A DNA stretch of 64,000 nucleotides, taken from Ruminococcus sp. XPD3002. Its GTDB lineage: Bacteria; Bacillota; Clostridia; Oscillospirales; Ruminococcaceae. The notes below the pieces were generated by a model. It was not told the origin of the DNA. It saw nothing but the letters and a program-made list of their open reading frames with translations, and searched no databases. Position numbers and translations under genes: made by a program. The stretch covers positions 1 to 64,000 of the forward strand of contig FPJT01000016.1 of NCBI GenBank assembly GCA_900119535.1, in the 5' to 3' direction. The number at the start of each line of letters is the position of its first letter. Positions within the stretch are counted from its first letter, which is position 1. Shown here in pieces: positions 44,868 to 52,658 of the stretch.

Positions 44868-45080
44868 TTATGCTATTACTGCGCAGCCAAGTTTAATCGA
44901 TGTCCTTGGCATTACAGTAAGGCAAAGAATCTTAACAGACTTTATTGGCAGCAATGCCGATGAAATAGGCTGGATAGTTGTATGGATGCCGATAATTGAA
45001 AGTCCGCCGTTAACTGCGTTCTCGTCGATAGCCTCAAAAAGCTCTGCGTTGATATTGTTTTCGATCATTGGGTTTTTCAT
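44868..45080 (-). CDS. Lanthipeptide precursor 5 of 7
   Basis: A 70-residue precursor, nearly identical to precursor 4 (next gene upstream). The leader ends ELFEAIDENAVNGG. The core begins LSIIGIHTTIQPISS and ends TSIKLGCAVIA, with two Cys and several Ser/Thr. It differs from precursor 4 mainly by lack of one residue (HTT against HTKT). The DNA shows a recent duplication of a unit of about 261 bp. Confidence 0.88.
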   Translation of the reverse strand: MKNPMIENNINAELFEAIDENAVNGGLSIIGIHTTIQPISSALLPIKSVKILCLTVMPRTSIKLGCAVIA

Positions 45081-45128
45081 AGTTAGTTCCTCCATTATGT
45101 TTTTCATTGTTTCTTTTTATTACTTAAG

Positions 45129-45344
45129 TTATGCTATTACTGCGCAGCCAAGTTTAATCGATGTCCTTGGCATTACAGTAAGGCAAAGAATCTTAACAGA
45201 CTTTATTGGCAGCAATGCCGATGAAATAGGCTGGATAGTTTTAGTATGGATGCCGATAATTGAAAGTCCGCCGTTAACTGCGTTCTCGTCGATAGCCTCA
45301 AAAAGCTCTGCATTGATGTTGTTTTCGATCATTGGGTTTTTCAT
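45129..45344 (-). CDS. Lanthipeptide precursor 4 of 7
   Basis: A 71-residue precursor. Leader as in the other members; core LSIIGIHTKTIQPISS through LGCAVIA, with two Cys. It is a tandem duplicate of precursor 5, including flanking non-coding sequence and the ribosome site. Confidence 0.88.
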   Translation of the reverse strand: MKNPMIENNINAELFEAIDENAVNGGLSIIGIHTKTIQPISSALLPIKSVKILCLTVMPRTSIKLGCAVIA

Positions 45345-45383
45345 AGTTAGTTCCTCCATTATGTTTTTCATTTTTTCTTTTTA

Positions 45384-45611
45384 TTACTTAAGCTCTAATA
45401 ATAAAGAGCATTGAGTACGAATTGATACGTGAAGACATCTGCTGTCAAATGACACTACTGTACCGCATATTGCTCTGGCAGATGGCACAAATGAAATGAT
45501 AATACAGTCTCCCTTGCCAACATAGGAATCAATTCCGCCGTTAACTGCATGCTCATCGATTGCTTCGAAGAGATCTGTATTGATGTTATTCTCGATCATT
45601 GGGTTTTTCAT
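45384..45611 (-). CDS. Lanthipeptide precursor 3 of 7
   Basis: A 75-residue precursor with leader ending DLFEAIDEHAVNGG. The core (49 residues) starts IDSYVGKGDC and has four Cys; its second half (SRCLHVSIRTQCSLLLELK) resembles that of precursor 2, while its first half is unrelated to the others, so cores appear to be mosaics. Confidence 0.87.
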   Translation of the reverse strand: MKNPMIENNINTDLFEAIDEHAVNGGIDSYVGKGDCIIISFVPSARAICGTVVSFDSRCLHVSIRTQCSLLLELK

Positions 45612-45637
45612 AGTTAGTTCCTCCATTATATTTCTCA

Positions 45638-45880
45638 TTACTTAAGACCTAATCTGATTGTACACTGAATACGAAGTGATGTATTAAGGCAGCTGAAGTC
45701 TTTTGTTACAACTGTGAGGCATGCATTTCTTACAGATGCAATAGGCGGCATCACCGATGAAATAGGCTGGATAGTTACAGTATTGATGCCCATAGCTGAA
45801 AGTCCGCCGTTAACTTCGTTCTCGTCGATTGCCTCAAAAAGTTCTGTGTTGATGTTGTTTTCGTTCATTGGGTTTTTCAT
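45638..45880 (-). CDS. Lanthipeptide precursor 2 of 7
   Basis: An 80-residue precursor with leader ending ELFEAIDENEVNGG. The core begins LSAMGINTVTIQPISS, like precursors 4 and 5, and ends FSCLNTSLRIQCTIRLGLK, like precursor 3; it has three Cys. It thus links the two core types. Confidence 0.88.
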   Translation of the reverse strand: MKNPMNENNINTELFEAIDENEVNGGLSAMGINTVTIQPISSVMPPIASVRNACLTVVTKDFSCLNTSLRIQCTIRLGLK

Positions 45881-46002
45881 TATTAGTTCCTCCATTTTTT
45901 ATTACGTTTTTTCTTCTGCACGATCTGATAAAAGTAATCACAATGATCTGCTCAGGACCGATCAAATATCTTCTGTCTTAACGTTATGTCAAAGTCGGTG
46001 GT

Positions 46003-46242
46003 TTAAAGCTTTCTTATAGGTCCGTCAATAATTGGTGTTATGCCGCAGCGGCCGATTGTATCTATTGGGCAATTAAATGTCTGTTTAATACAAACGCCTC
46101 TTACTGACACTTTGCATCCGCAATCAGCCGATCTGGGAATACGTGCACCCGGATTCAGTCTGAGTCCTCCGTTAACGTCATGCTCATCGATAGCCTCGAA
46201 AAGCTCAGTGTTGATATTGTTTTCGATCATTGGGTTTTTCAT
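46003..46242 (-). CDS. Lanthipeptide precursor 1 of 7
   Basis: A 79-residue precursor, nearest to lanM. The leader ends ELFEAIDEHDVNGG. The core (53 residues) is the most divergent: Arg/Pro-rich start (LRLNPGARIPRS), then five Cys (DCGCKVSVRGVC, FNCP, GRCG) and few Ser/Thr. Its ribosome site is GGAGGAATTAACA, slightly unlike the others. Confidence 0.87.
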   Translation of the reverse strand: MKNPMIENNINTELFEAIDEHDVNGGLRLNPGARIPRSADCGCKVSVRGVCIKQTFNCPIDTIGRCGITPIIDGPIRKL

Positions 46243-46436
46243 TGTTAATTCCTCCATTCAGATTATTGGCAGTTCCCTGACTTATCCGTAAAATGCACCA
46301 TGAACTTTATCAGATCGTACATTGATTATGCTCATACACCCAATAAAGGTGTACCGAACGGATCCATTGCATCATTTTACGGATCATATCCCGGCAGAAC
46401 TGCATTTATATCAACTGCCTAAGCAGTCAACAGCCA
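46243..46436 (-). other. Gap between lanM and the first precursor, with spaced inverted repeat
   Basis: No gene is seen. ATCCGTAAAATG (46284-46295) and CATTTTACGGAT (46373-46384) are perfect 12-bp complements about 77 bp apart, with smaller GATCGTAC/GTAC pairing inside. It could fold into a processing or partial-termination structure that sets the ratio of enzyme to precursors. Confidence 0.45.
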
Positions 46437-49400
46437 TTATTCAAGCCACAGTAACTGTGGGATCTCAAAATCTGTATAGTGGGAAAGCATAGCATAGCCC
46501 CAGCCTGAAAGTCCGAGCATTATGCCGTAATTCATGCAGCCCTTGAATTTAGTGGTATTCCAGTTTGCTTCAAGCTGGTCATTGTAAAGGCTGCTGAAAG
46601 AATTGAATACTGTATTCTTCAGCTTCATATCGTTAAGCTGACGTGCTGCAAGGTCGAGTACCGCAAGGTTGCCGAAATCACCGTGGCAATAGTTCGGACC
46701 ATATCCAAAGCCGTACTTGCCGACGCTGTTTATTGCCTTGCGAATCTCTAAGCCGAGCTTTTCGTCGCTGTAGCCTTCACGAGCCATGAGAAGCTTGCTG
46801 AGAAGGATACCCGCAGAGCCGTGACACCACGCATGCTGTGTTGCATGGTCGGTATCCGAACGCTCCCAGCCCTCGGCTGCCTTGATGTAGTGTGCTCTTT
46901 CACGCTCTACCGAACCCTTTACTATCTCGTCATACTTGTCTGTTCCGAGATATCTGCCCGCAAGGTAAAGTCCCGAATGGATACCTGCATTTCCGTGTGC
47001 AAAGCCTGTATAGCACTGCTTCTTTTTATCTGATTCTATCTCCCAGACAGGAAGTCCGTTTTCATATCCGACAGAAGATACAAGACTGTCGGCAAGTTTC
47101 TCTATTATTGAATCGAGCTCCTGCTTCTTGTCAGCATATACATCCTTCATGCTGAGGGCTACAGGTATAACTCCTGCCGCACCTGCTATATAGTCGTAGT
47201 TCTTGTCCTCAGCTGCGGCATCAGCGCACTTTGCAAGATACTTTTCAGCGTATCCGAACCATTCCTTATTTCCCGAAGCTCTGCCGAGATGTGCGGCTGT
47301 GTACGCAGCTCCTGACAGTCCCGAAAAAGCACCTATCGGAGGATTCTTCACGTCCATAAGAGCATCATAATCCTCAGCCACGGTATTCATGGCATACTCT
47401 GCATAATCAAGATACTCCTTCTTGCCTGTTACCTTTCCAAGCTGTGAAAGGAACAGAACAACTCCGCTGTTACCGCTGTAGAGGTCACTTGCCATTACGG
47501 AAGGTATCCACTTATCCTCCTCGAAGCTGTCAACAGTTACGCAGTTCCATGCTGCATCTGTCCTGCCCTTGCCGCTGCAGCCCTTTATAGCGTTATCCAT
47601 AAGCATACCGCCTATATTCTCAGCAGTTTCGAGCCACTTATCGGTATCGGTAACATGTGACATGAAGTTGAGTCCTGTAAGTTCAGCCTCATCTCTGCGC
47701 TTTACGAATGAACCCTTGATATAGTTCACCTGTTCATCAAGTGCCTTGCTGCTGAAACCGTTTATCTTTTCCTCTATGCTCTCAAGGAGAGGAGTTATCA
47801 TATCCTCATCCGAGATAGCGCCGTCCTCGTTATAGAGTCTGTTATCGCCTATCTTGAAGATGAAGTAAGGTACATCGCCGTTCATGAGCGCATCATACTC
47901 GGTAAGGGCAACTGTCTTGTTCTGCTTGTAAGCATCGATGAAAATACGGTGCATGATGAGACTTCTCTCGTAGTCCTTTCTTGAGAAAGCCTGATCCTGT
48001 GCGATCGCAAGAAGCTGTGCATATGTATTTGTGGGACGGATAACTATTCTTCCGATGAGGCCTGTGAATATCTCCCTGATCTTAGCTGTATATGCAGCCT
48101 TGTTTTCCGAGATCCACTTGTATACCTCGGAAAAGCCCTTGCATATCGATGATACATACTTACTTGCCTCTACATTCTTTCCGTCGAGAACAGGATTGTT
48201 CTTCTGCGGTTCGAGTACGCTGTATGTTCTTTCGATGTGGATGTTATCGCTGTCCTCGTCAACGATGACATCGCTCTTCTGACCTGCCTTCTGGGATTCT
48301 GCTGCACTGAATCCGCCGATATCAAGGCCTCCGCCGAGATACATGGGAAGCATTCCTACATTGAGTACGGATGAACTGTATTTCTTTGCAGCAGCAGCCT
48401 TTGCACTCGTATCCTTCTTGCTCTCTTTATTATCAAGTGTAGGATGAAGGAGAGTTTCAAGGTCGATAAGTATCGGATACTCTCCGTTTGAGATAATGTT
48501 CTCAAAATGCATATCGGATCCGTTCATGGAATGAAGTACTGCAAGAAGCTCACCGCTGCGCTGATAGAAACGCTCTACCTCAGCCTCGTCCTTGCACTCG
48601 TTATGCTCAACATATCCTGCAAATCCGAAGTTCTCGTCTGTGATGATATCGGGAGTTATATGATCGTGCATCTGCGGATCTTCAGACTTCATCCAGTCCA
48701 GAAGCTCCCTGAATCCGAGGTCTATCTTCAGCTGGTGAGGCTTGTACATAAAATGCTTGCCGCTTTCAAAAACCACCTCGCCGACAGTCTTGCCCTTCTG
48801 GTGAGTATCACCGCTGCTGGTCTTTATGTAAGAGACAGGATCGTTATCCATATCGATGCCGAATACTTTCTTTATATCCTCCTTGCGTGAGAGGATGTTA
48901 TCAAGTATCTCTATGCGGTATCTGCACTCTTCTTCTATCTTTCCCGAAGCAAGCGCAGTAACAGCAGCGTACTCCTTGTAGAATTTCTCCATGTTGCTGC
49001 GGTCACGGCTGTATACTTCAGTGAAATACTTCTTCTTGTCTGTTATCTCTGCCGAATCAAGAGAACCGTTCTTGCTGAGGTATCCGAATTCGTAAAGGAA
49101 TGGCTTGATAAGTATATTTACTGCATTGTTGAAGAATGAAGTAAGTGATTCCGATAAAAAGCTGTCGTGCTTAATGAAATCATATCCCATGCATTTCTCA
49201 AAGAAACCACGGAAATGCTTGTTTGCTATGGGGAGCACTACAGAACCGTAGAAGCGTCCCTTCTCGTCCATATTATTGTATGCTTCAACACAGGGAGCAC
49301 AAAAATCAAAATCAACATGATCGCTGAGTTCAAATCCCTCTGTACTGTCGTAATCGTTGTACTTTCTGATAAGCTCATCAAAAGTTACTTTACCGCCGAA

Positions 49401-49496
49401 ATCAACGATCTTTTCAAACTCTTCCTTGTCTATCTCAGGGAAGAACTTCTTCCAGTAATCAACTATCTTGTCTTTTGTGAATGCTGTGCTGCTCAT
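46437..49496 (-). CDS. lanM: Class II lanthipeptide synthetase LanM
   Basis: A 1019-residue bifunctional enzyme. The N-terminal dehydratase (about 60-640) shows KHFMYKPHQLKIDLGF and DMHFENIISNGEYPILIDLETLLHP, the kinase-like centre that phosphorylates Ser/Thr before elimination. The C-terminal cyclase (about 670-1019) has HGNAG, Cys891-His (WCHGSAG) and Cys937-His938 (YCHGD), the zinc ligands. The start at 49496 follows AAGGAG; a longer frame upstream crosses the leader. It precedes the seven precursors. No lanT exporter, protease or immunity gene is in the window. Confidence 0.95.
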   Translation of the reverse strand: MSSTAFTKDKIVDYWKKFFPEIDKEEFEKIVDFGGKVTFDELIRKYNDYDSTEGFELSDHVDFDFCAPCVEAYNNMDEKGRFYGSVVLPIANKHFRGFFEKCMGYDFIKHDSFLSESLTSFFNNAVNILIKPFLYEFGYLSKNGSLDSAEITDKKKYFTEVYSRDRSNMEKFYKEYAAVTALASGKIEEECRYRIEILDNILSRKEDIKKVFGIDMDNDPVSYIKTSSGDTHQKGKTVGEVVFESGKHFMYKPHQLKIDLGFRELLDWMKSEDPQMHDHITPDIITDENFGFAGYVEHNECKDEAEVERFYQRSGELLAVLHSMNGSDMHFENIISNGEYPILIDLETLLHPTLDNKESKKDTSAKAAAAKKYSSSVLNVGMLPMYLGGGLDIGGFSAAESQKAGQKSDVIVDEDSDNIHIERTYSVLEPQKNNPVLDGKNVEASKYVSSICKGFSEVYKWISENKAAYTAKIREIFTGLIGRIVIRPTNTYAQLLAIAQDQAFSRKDYERSLIMHRIFIDAYKQNKTVALTEYDALMNGDVPYFIFKIGDNRLYNEDGAISDEDMITPLLESIEEKINGFSSKALDEQVNYIKGSFVKRRDEAELTGLNFMSHVTDTDKWLETAENIGGMLMDNAIKGCSGKGRTDAAWNCVTVDSFEEDKWIPSVMASDLYSGNSGVVLFLSQLGKVTGKKEYLDYAEYAMNTVAEDYDALMDVKNPPIGAFSGLSGAAYTAAHLGRASGNKEWFGYAEKYLAKCADAAAEDKNYDYIAGAAGVIPVALSMKDVYADKKQELDSIIEKLADSLVSSVGYENGLPVWEIESDKKKQCYTGFAHGNAGIHSGLYLAGRYLGTDKYDEIVKGSVERERAHYIKAAEGWERSDTDHATQHAWCHGSAGILLSKLLMAREGYSDEKLGLEIRKAINSVGKYGFGYGPNYCHGDFGNLAVLDLAARQLNDMKLKNTVFNSFSSLYNDQLEANWNTTKFKGCMNYGIMLGLSGWGYAMLSHYTDFEIPQLLWLE

Positions 49497-49541
49497 AATA
49501 ACTCCTTGTTTTCCGATGACTGCAAAGCTTTCGCTCTGCCA

Positions 49542-49614
49542 TGAGATCCGTGATCTCACATCACCTGTATTTCGTTTGCAGGTTTATTCTAACACAGCGA
49601 AGTAACATAATCAA
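49542..49614 (-). promoter_or_regulatory. Promoter and leader hairpin of the lanthipeptide operon
   Basis: On the minus strand TTGATT (49614-49609) and TAGAAT (49591-49586) are 17 bp apart. In the leader, TGAGATC/GATCTCA (49542-49558) forms a 7-bp stem with a 3-base loop upstream of lanM. The rest of the gap to 49762 is AT-rich with no gene. Confidence 0.6.
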
Positions 49615-49761
49615 CAAATTCTCGGTTTAAGGTCAGTCAAATCGGGTTTTCGGCAAAAACTGACCGTCGGTTTTCAACGGTAAAATGCTGCTTTTCTCAG
49701 TTATACAGGCACAAAACACAGTTTATTCAAAAAAATCTTACTGCCAGTTTATCATTTTGGA

Positions 49762-49833
49762 TTGACTTGAATTATAATAAATGTTATAATAAATATGTAC
49801 TCAATAACCACTTTTAAGTTATTGAGCAGACAT
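49762..49833 (+). promoter_or_regulatory. Promoter and stem-loop leader of the metallophosphoesterase gene
   Basis: TTGACT (49762-49767) and TATAAT (49785-49790) are 17 bp apart; six bases later GTACTCAATAACC begins (49797), paired with GGTTATTG-like sequence (AAGTTATTGAGC). This is the short form of the element at 41857; its end AGTTATTGAGCAGACATTAA matches the end of that leader (AGTTGCCGAGCATACATTAA, near 42075). Confidence 0.65.
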
Positions 49834-49879
49834 TAACAAATGTGTACATAATAATCTCTTTATGTTGTGAGGTGATGAT

Positions 49880-51886
49880 ATGATCAGAAAACTGTCTGCC
49901 GCTGCTGTTTCGCTCGCTGTGCTGTCATGTGCAGTATCGCTCCGGTCCGATGCCGCTGCTGCCGAAACTACAACTATTACTCCCGTAAGCAATGATAAGG
50001 GAGTTGTAACTTTCGATAACGGCGAAGTATGGTACAAAACCGATGAGCTTGAGGACGGCAAATACTTTCTGGTAGGTGTCACACTTCCCGACGGTACCGA
50101 ACGGATACTTTCTACAGGAAAAGGTGATGAGACCTATCCTGTAATGAAATACATCACAAGCACCATGGTCAGCAGCACCTCCGCACCATTCTCCGCAATG
50201 TTTCTGGACGATATGTGCATGAGACTGAATAACGGTTCTGCCGACCTTTCATATTCCTGGAGCTATAACCGTCCCGAAACATGGGAATACTCCGACGGGC
50301 ACCTTATTTTCAACGATAACGGTGTGAAGAACTATCTCTACTATGACGAATATACCGCACCCCATTTCCGCTCCACCAATATAAGTTCAATGGCTTCGAC
50401 TATCAACATCTACACAAACGGCGAAACTCTCGGACGCTGTATCGGTGTTCAGCCTTACGCAGAGTCCTATGTGATAGCAGGTTCGGACTATAAAGCTCCT
50501 GTTTTCACCGTTGAGATGAAGAACGAGAACATAATCCCCGATAAGATAACATGGTACATAAACGATGAGGAGCAGTCCGAAACAGGCGCCGTATTTACCG
50601 CAGAATCACTCAGAGGACGTCCTGTGGGCACCTATAACGTCAGCTGTCTCGTTGAGGCTCATGATAATGAAGAGGTTCACTACCGTGAGAAGTCCGAGGA
50701 TGCTCTCTTCGTAGTTGCAAACGGTGTCATCCCCGATTCTGTGCTGACCTTCTCGGATGTACATCAGGAATACGGGCTTATAGGTGAGGCTATTTCCGAT
50801 ACAATGGCCAAAAACAACGGCTGTATCCCCTCCCTTATCGTATGCAGCGGCGACTTCGTAAACGGTCCCACAGCCGATCATGACACGCTTATGTATAAGC
50901 ATCTGCCCATGATACGTTCACACCTCGGCGGCATAGACAGCGTATACGTTTCAGGCAACCACGAATCAGGTCTTGCTGCGGCTGAAATGACTATATCCTG
51001 CGGTCTCGGAGCGGACGAAAGCTTCCTTGACAGCTGCGGACAGATATTCAGCGGAAGCACTTACGCACCTGATATCGCCGTCTACGGTATAAACTACTCC
51101 GCTGTGGAATCCGAAACGGAAAACGGAAAAGTCTACAGCTACGACCACGTTATCGAAGACCTGGACAGCTTCCTCAGCGAACGTGCAAAGAATTACCACG
51201 GCGAGCTTATCATAATCTCCGCACATGCAGGACTTCACACTGTAGGAGTTCAGCCTCAGAGCGTCAATCCCCTCGGTATCGAGGTAACTAAATGGGCAGG
51301 AACTTACACCTACAATATAAGCGGCTCTTACGAGCTTACTCAGCTGATAAACAAGTACGCCGACGAATACGATATGGATATCATGTACCTTTTCGGACAT
51401 AACCACTCACGAGGTGAGGCGGAATTCCTGCTTCCTCCCGGTTCTGAGCTTTTCAGTACGGTGGACAGCTACGAAAAGACATTCGATTCCCAGAATATCA
51501 GCTTCACTTATGCACATTCGGGATATCTTTCAAATAATATCGGTTCCGCAGACGGACACTACAGTCTCATCCGCAAGGACAAGGACAGCATAATCTATGA
51601 AATGTCGGGACTAAATGACGGTCAGGTAAGAAAAGACGTGATACCTCTGCGCTACAAGCCTGTAGCTACCACAGCTTCGACTACCGCAGCTACTACAGTC
51701 TCTACCGTAACGACTGCTGTTTCAACTTCAACAGTATCGGCAACAGCTTCGTCATCATCAACTGCCGCAAAGACCACATCGGCAAAGAAGCACAGTCCGC
51801 TCACTTCGGACGATTTCACCGTTCTGCCTGTACTGATACCTGCAGCAGTTCTGTTTATGATCTCCCGCAAAAAACGTTCACAATAA
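49880..51886 (+). CDS. Secreted, wall- or membrane-anchored metallophosphoesterase
   Basis: A 668-residue calcineurin-like enzyme. Signal peptide (1-26); a beta-rich N-terminal region (30-280); a metallophosphoesterase core (about 285-550) with TFSDVHQ, CSGDFVNG, VSGNHES, ISAHAGLH and FGHNHSRGE, all metal ligands present; a Ser/Thr/Ala-rich linker (about 590-640); and a C-terminal SPLTSDD, hydrophobic helix and KKRSQ. That end resembles a non-canonical sortase signal (SPxTS rather than LPxTG). Substrate unknown; extracellular phosphate release or nucleotide hydrolysis is plausible. Confidence 0.87.
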   Translation: MIRKLSAAAVSLAVLSCAVSLRSDAAAAETTTITPVSNDKGVVTFDNGEVWYKTDELEDGKYFLVGVTLPDGTERILSTGKGDETYPVMKYITSTMVSSTSAPFSAMFLDDMCMRLNNGSADLSYSWSYNRPETWEYSDGHLIFNDNGVKNYLYYDEYTAPHFRSTNISSMASTINIYTNGETLGRCIGVQPYAESYVIAGSDYKAPVFTVEMKNENIIPDKITWYINDEEQSETGAVFTAESLRGRPVGTYNVSCLVEAHDNEEVHYREKSEDALFVVANGVIPDSVLTFSDVHQEYGLIGEAISDTMAKNNGCIPSLIVCSGDFVNGPTADHDTLMYKHLPMIRSHLGGIDSVYVSGNHESGLAAAEMTISCGLGADESFLDSCGQIFSGSTYAPDIAVYGINYSAVESETENGKVYSYDHVIEDLDSFLSERAKNYHGELIIISAHAGLHTVGVQPQSVNPLGIEVTKWAGTYTYNISGSYELTQLINKYADEYDMDIMYLFGHNHSRGEAEFLLPPGSELFSTVDSYEKTFDSQNISFTYAHSGYLSNNIGSADGHYSLIRKDKDSIIYEMSGLNDGQVRKDVIPLRYKPVATTASTTAATTVSTVTTAVSTSTVSATASSSSTAAKTTSAKKHSPLTSDDFTVLPVLIPAAVLFMISRKKRSQ

Positions 51887-51891
51887 AAATA

Positions 51892-51919
51892 AGGGGATAC
51901 CGCAAAGGTATCCCCTTAT
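51892..51919 (+). terminator. Terminator after the metallophosphoesterase gene
   Basis: AAGGGGATACC and GGTATCCCCTT form an 11-bp stem with a short loop, followed by ATCTTGT, six bases after the stop. Confidence 0.7.
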
Positions 51920-51943
51920 CTTGTCAACAAGTATGGATTCACC

Positions 51944-52104
51944 AGGGAACGCCCTCTCTTGCAGGGCGTTCCCTCTTTCAAAACAGTCCACCGGACTGTT
52001 TTGAAATTCACCCTTTGCTGAGCGCTTCGTATCGCAGGGCTCTGCCCTGCAACCCGCCAAAGGCTCTGCCTTTGGAATCCGCTAAAGGGATAGCATCCCT
52101 TTAG
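51944..52104. repeat. Cluster of five short-loop hairpins
   Basis: Five near-perfect palindromes stand in a row: AGGGAACGCCCT..AGGGCGTTCCCT (51944-51974), TTTCAAAACAGTCC/GGACTGTTTTGAAA (51977-52007), GCAGGGC/GCCCTGC (52034-52051), CCAAAGGC/GCCTTTGG (52058-52076) and CTAAAGGGAT/ATCCCTTTAG (52082-52104). Most loops are three bases. No gene is present. It looks like a composite intergenic repeat. Confidence 0.7.
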
Positions 52105-52131
52105 AATCCCCGAATTAATGATTTCAGGCTT

Positions 52132-52173
52132 TTTAAAAAGCTTAAGGGGATACCACAATGGCATCCCCTTAAG
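52132..52173 (-). terminator. Terminator of the aminotransferase-luxS unit
   Basis: On the minus strand CTTAAGGGGAT and ATCCCCTTAAG form a stem, followed by CTTTTTAAAAAG. It lies about 20 bases after luxS. Confidence 0.75.
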
Positions 52174-52191
52174 TTATTCGTCGGCTAATTT

Positions 52192-52653
52192 TTATTTTTC
52201 ATACTGAAGCCTGTCAACTGTATAATTCTCCAGCACCTTAAGCATATCCCTTGCAACTGCTTTTGCACCTTCAAGGTCGTGGTCAAGGTAGTTTCCGCAC
52301 TCCTTGCGCTCGGAACCCGGTATCTTTCCGCTGAAATCAGCTATGAAGCGGAAACTCTCCTGTACAAGTGCTATTGCATCTTCCGATGATACACTGTCAC
52401 GAAGTATGAGATAGAAACCCGTTCTGCATCCCATAGGTCCCACGTAAATAACGCTGTCCGAAAGTGTGCTGTTTCTGGCAACTGTTGCGAAAAGATGCTC
52501 AAAGGTGTGCATTGCACCGTTTGTGAGGTAATCTCCGCCGTTAGGCTTTTTCATGCGTATGTCATAGGTAACGGCATCGCCGTCAATACGGGAAATGTAC
52601 ATTCCCTTTTCAAGCTTGTCATGGTCCACTGTAAAGCTTGCTATCGTTTTCAT
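52192..52653 (-). CDS. luxS: S-ribosylhomocysteine lyase LuxS
   Basis: A 153-residue metalloenzyme that splits S-ribosylhomocysteine into homocysteine and the autoinducer-2 precursor DPD. The iron/zinc motif HTFEHLFATVARN (HxxEH) and GPMGCRTGFY with the catalytic Cys are present. The ATG at 52653 has AAGGAG eight bases upstream, placed inside the end of the aminotransferase gene; an upstream in-frame GTG overlaps that site and is less likely. The homocysteine made can feed mccA and mccB at 58-60 kb. Confidence 0.95.
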   Translation of the reverse strand: MKTIASFTVDHDKLEKGMYISRIDGDAVTYDIRMKKPNGGDYLTNGAMHTFEHLFATVARNSTLSDSVIYVGPMGCRTGFYLILRDSVSSEDAIALVQESFRFIADFSGKIPGSERKECGNYLDHDLEGAKAVARDMLKVLENYTVDRLQYEK

Positions 52654-52658
52654 TCCGT

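Noticed and set aside
44862-45383. Direct repeats as a CRISPR-like array or insertion element
   Set aside because: The units are complete precursor genes with ribosome sites; a gene duplication explains them.
44527-45414. Plus-strand reading frame of 295 codons with internal repeats across the lanthipeptide array
   Set aside because: It is the antisense of the repeated, highly conserved leader regions, has no ribosome site, and the minus-strand genes explain the repeats.
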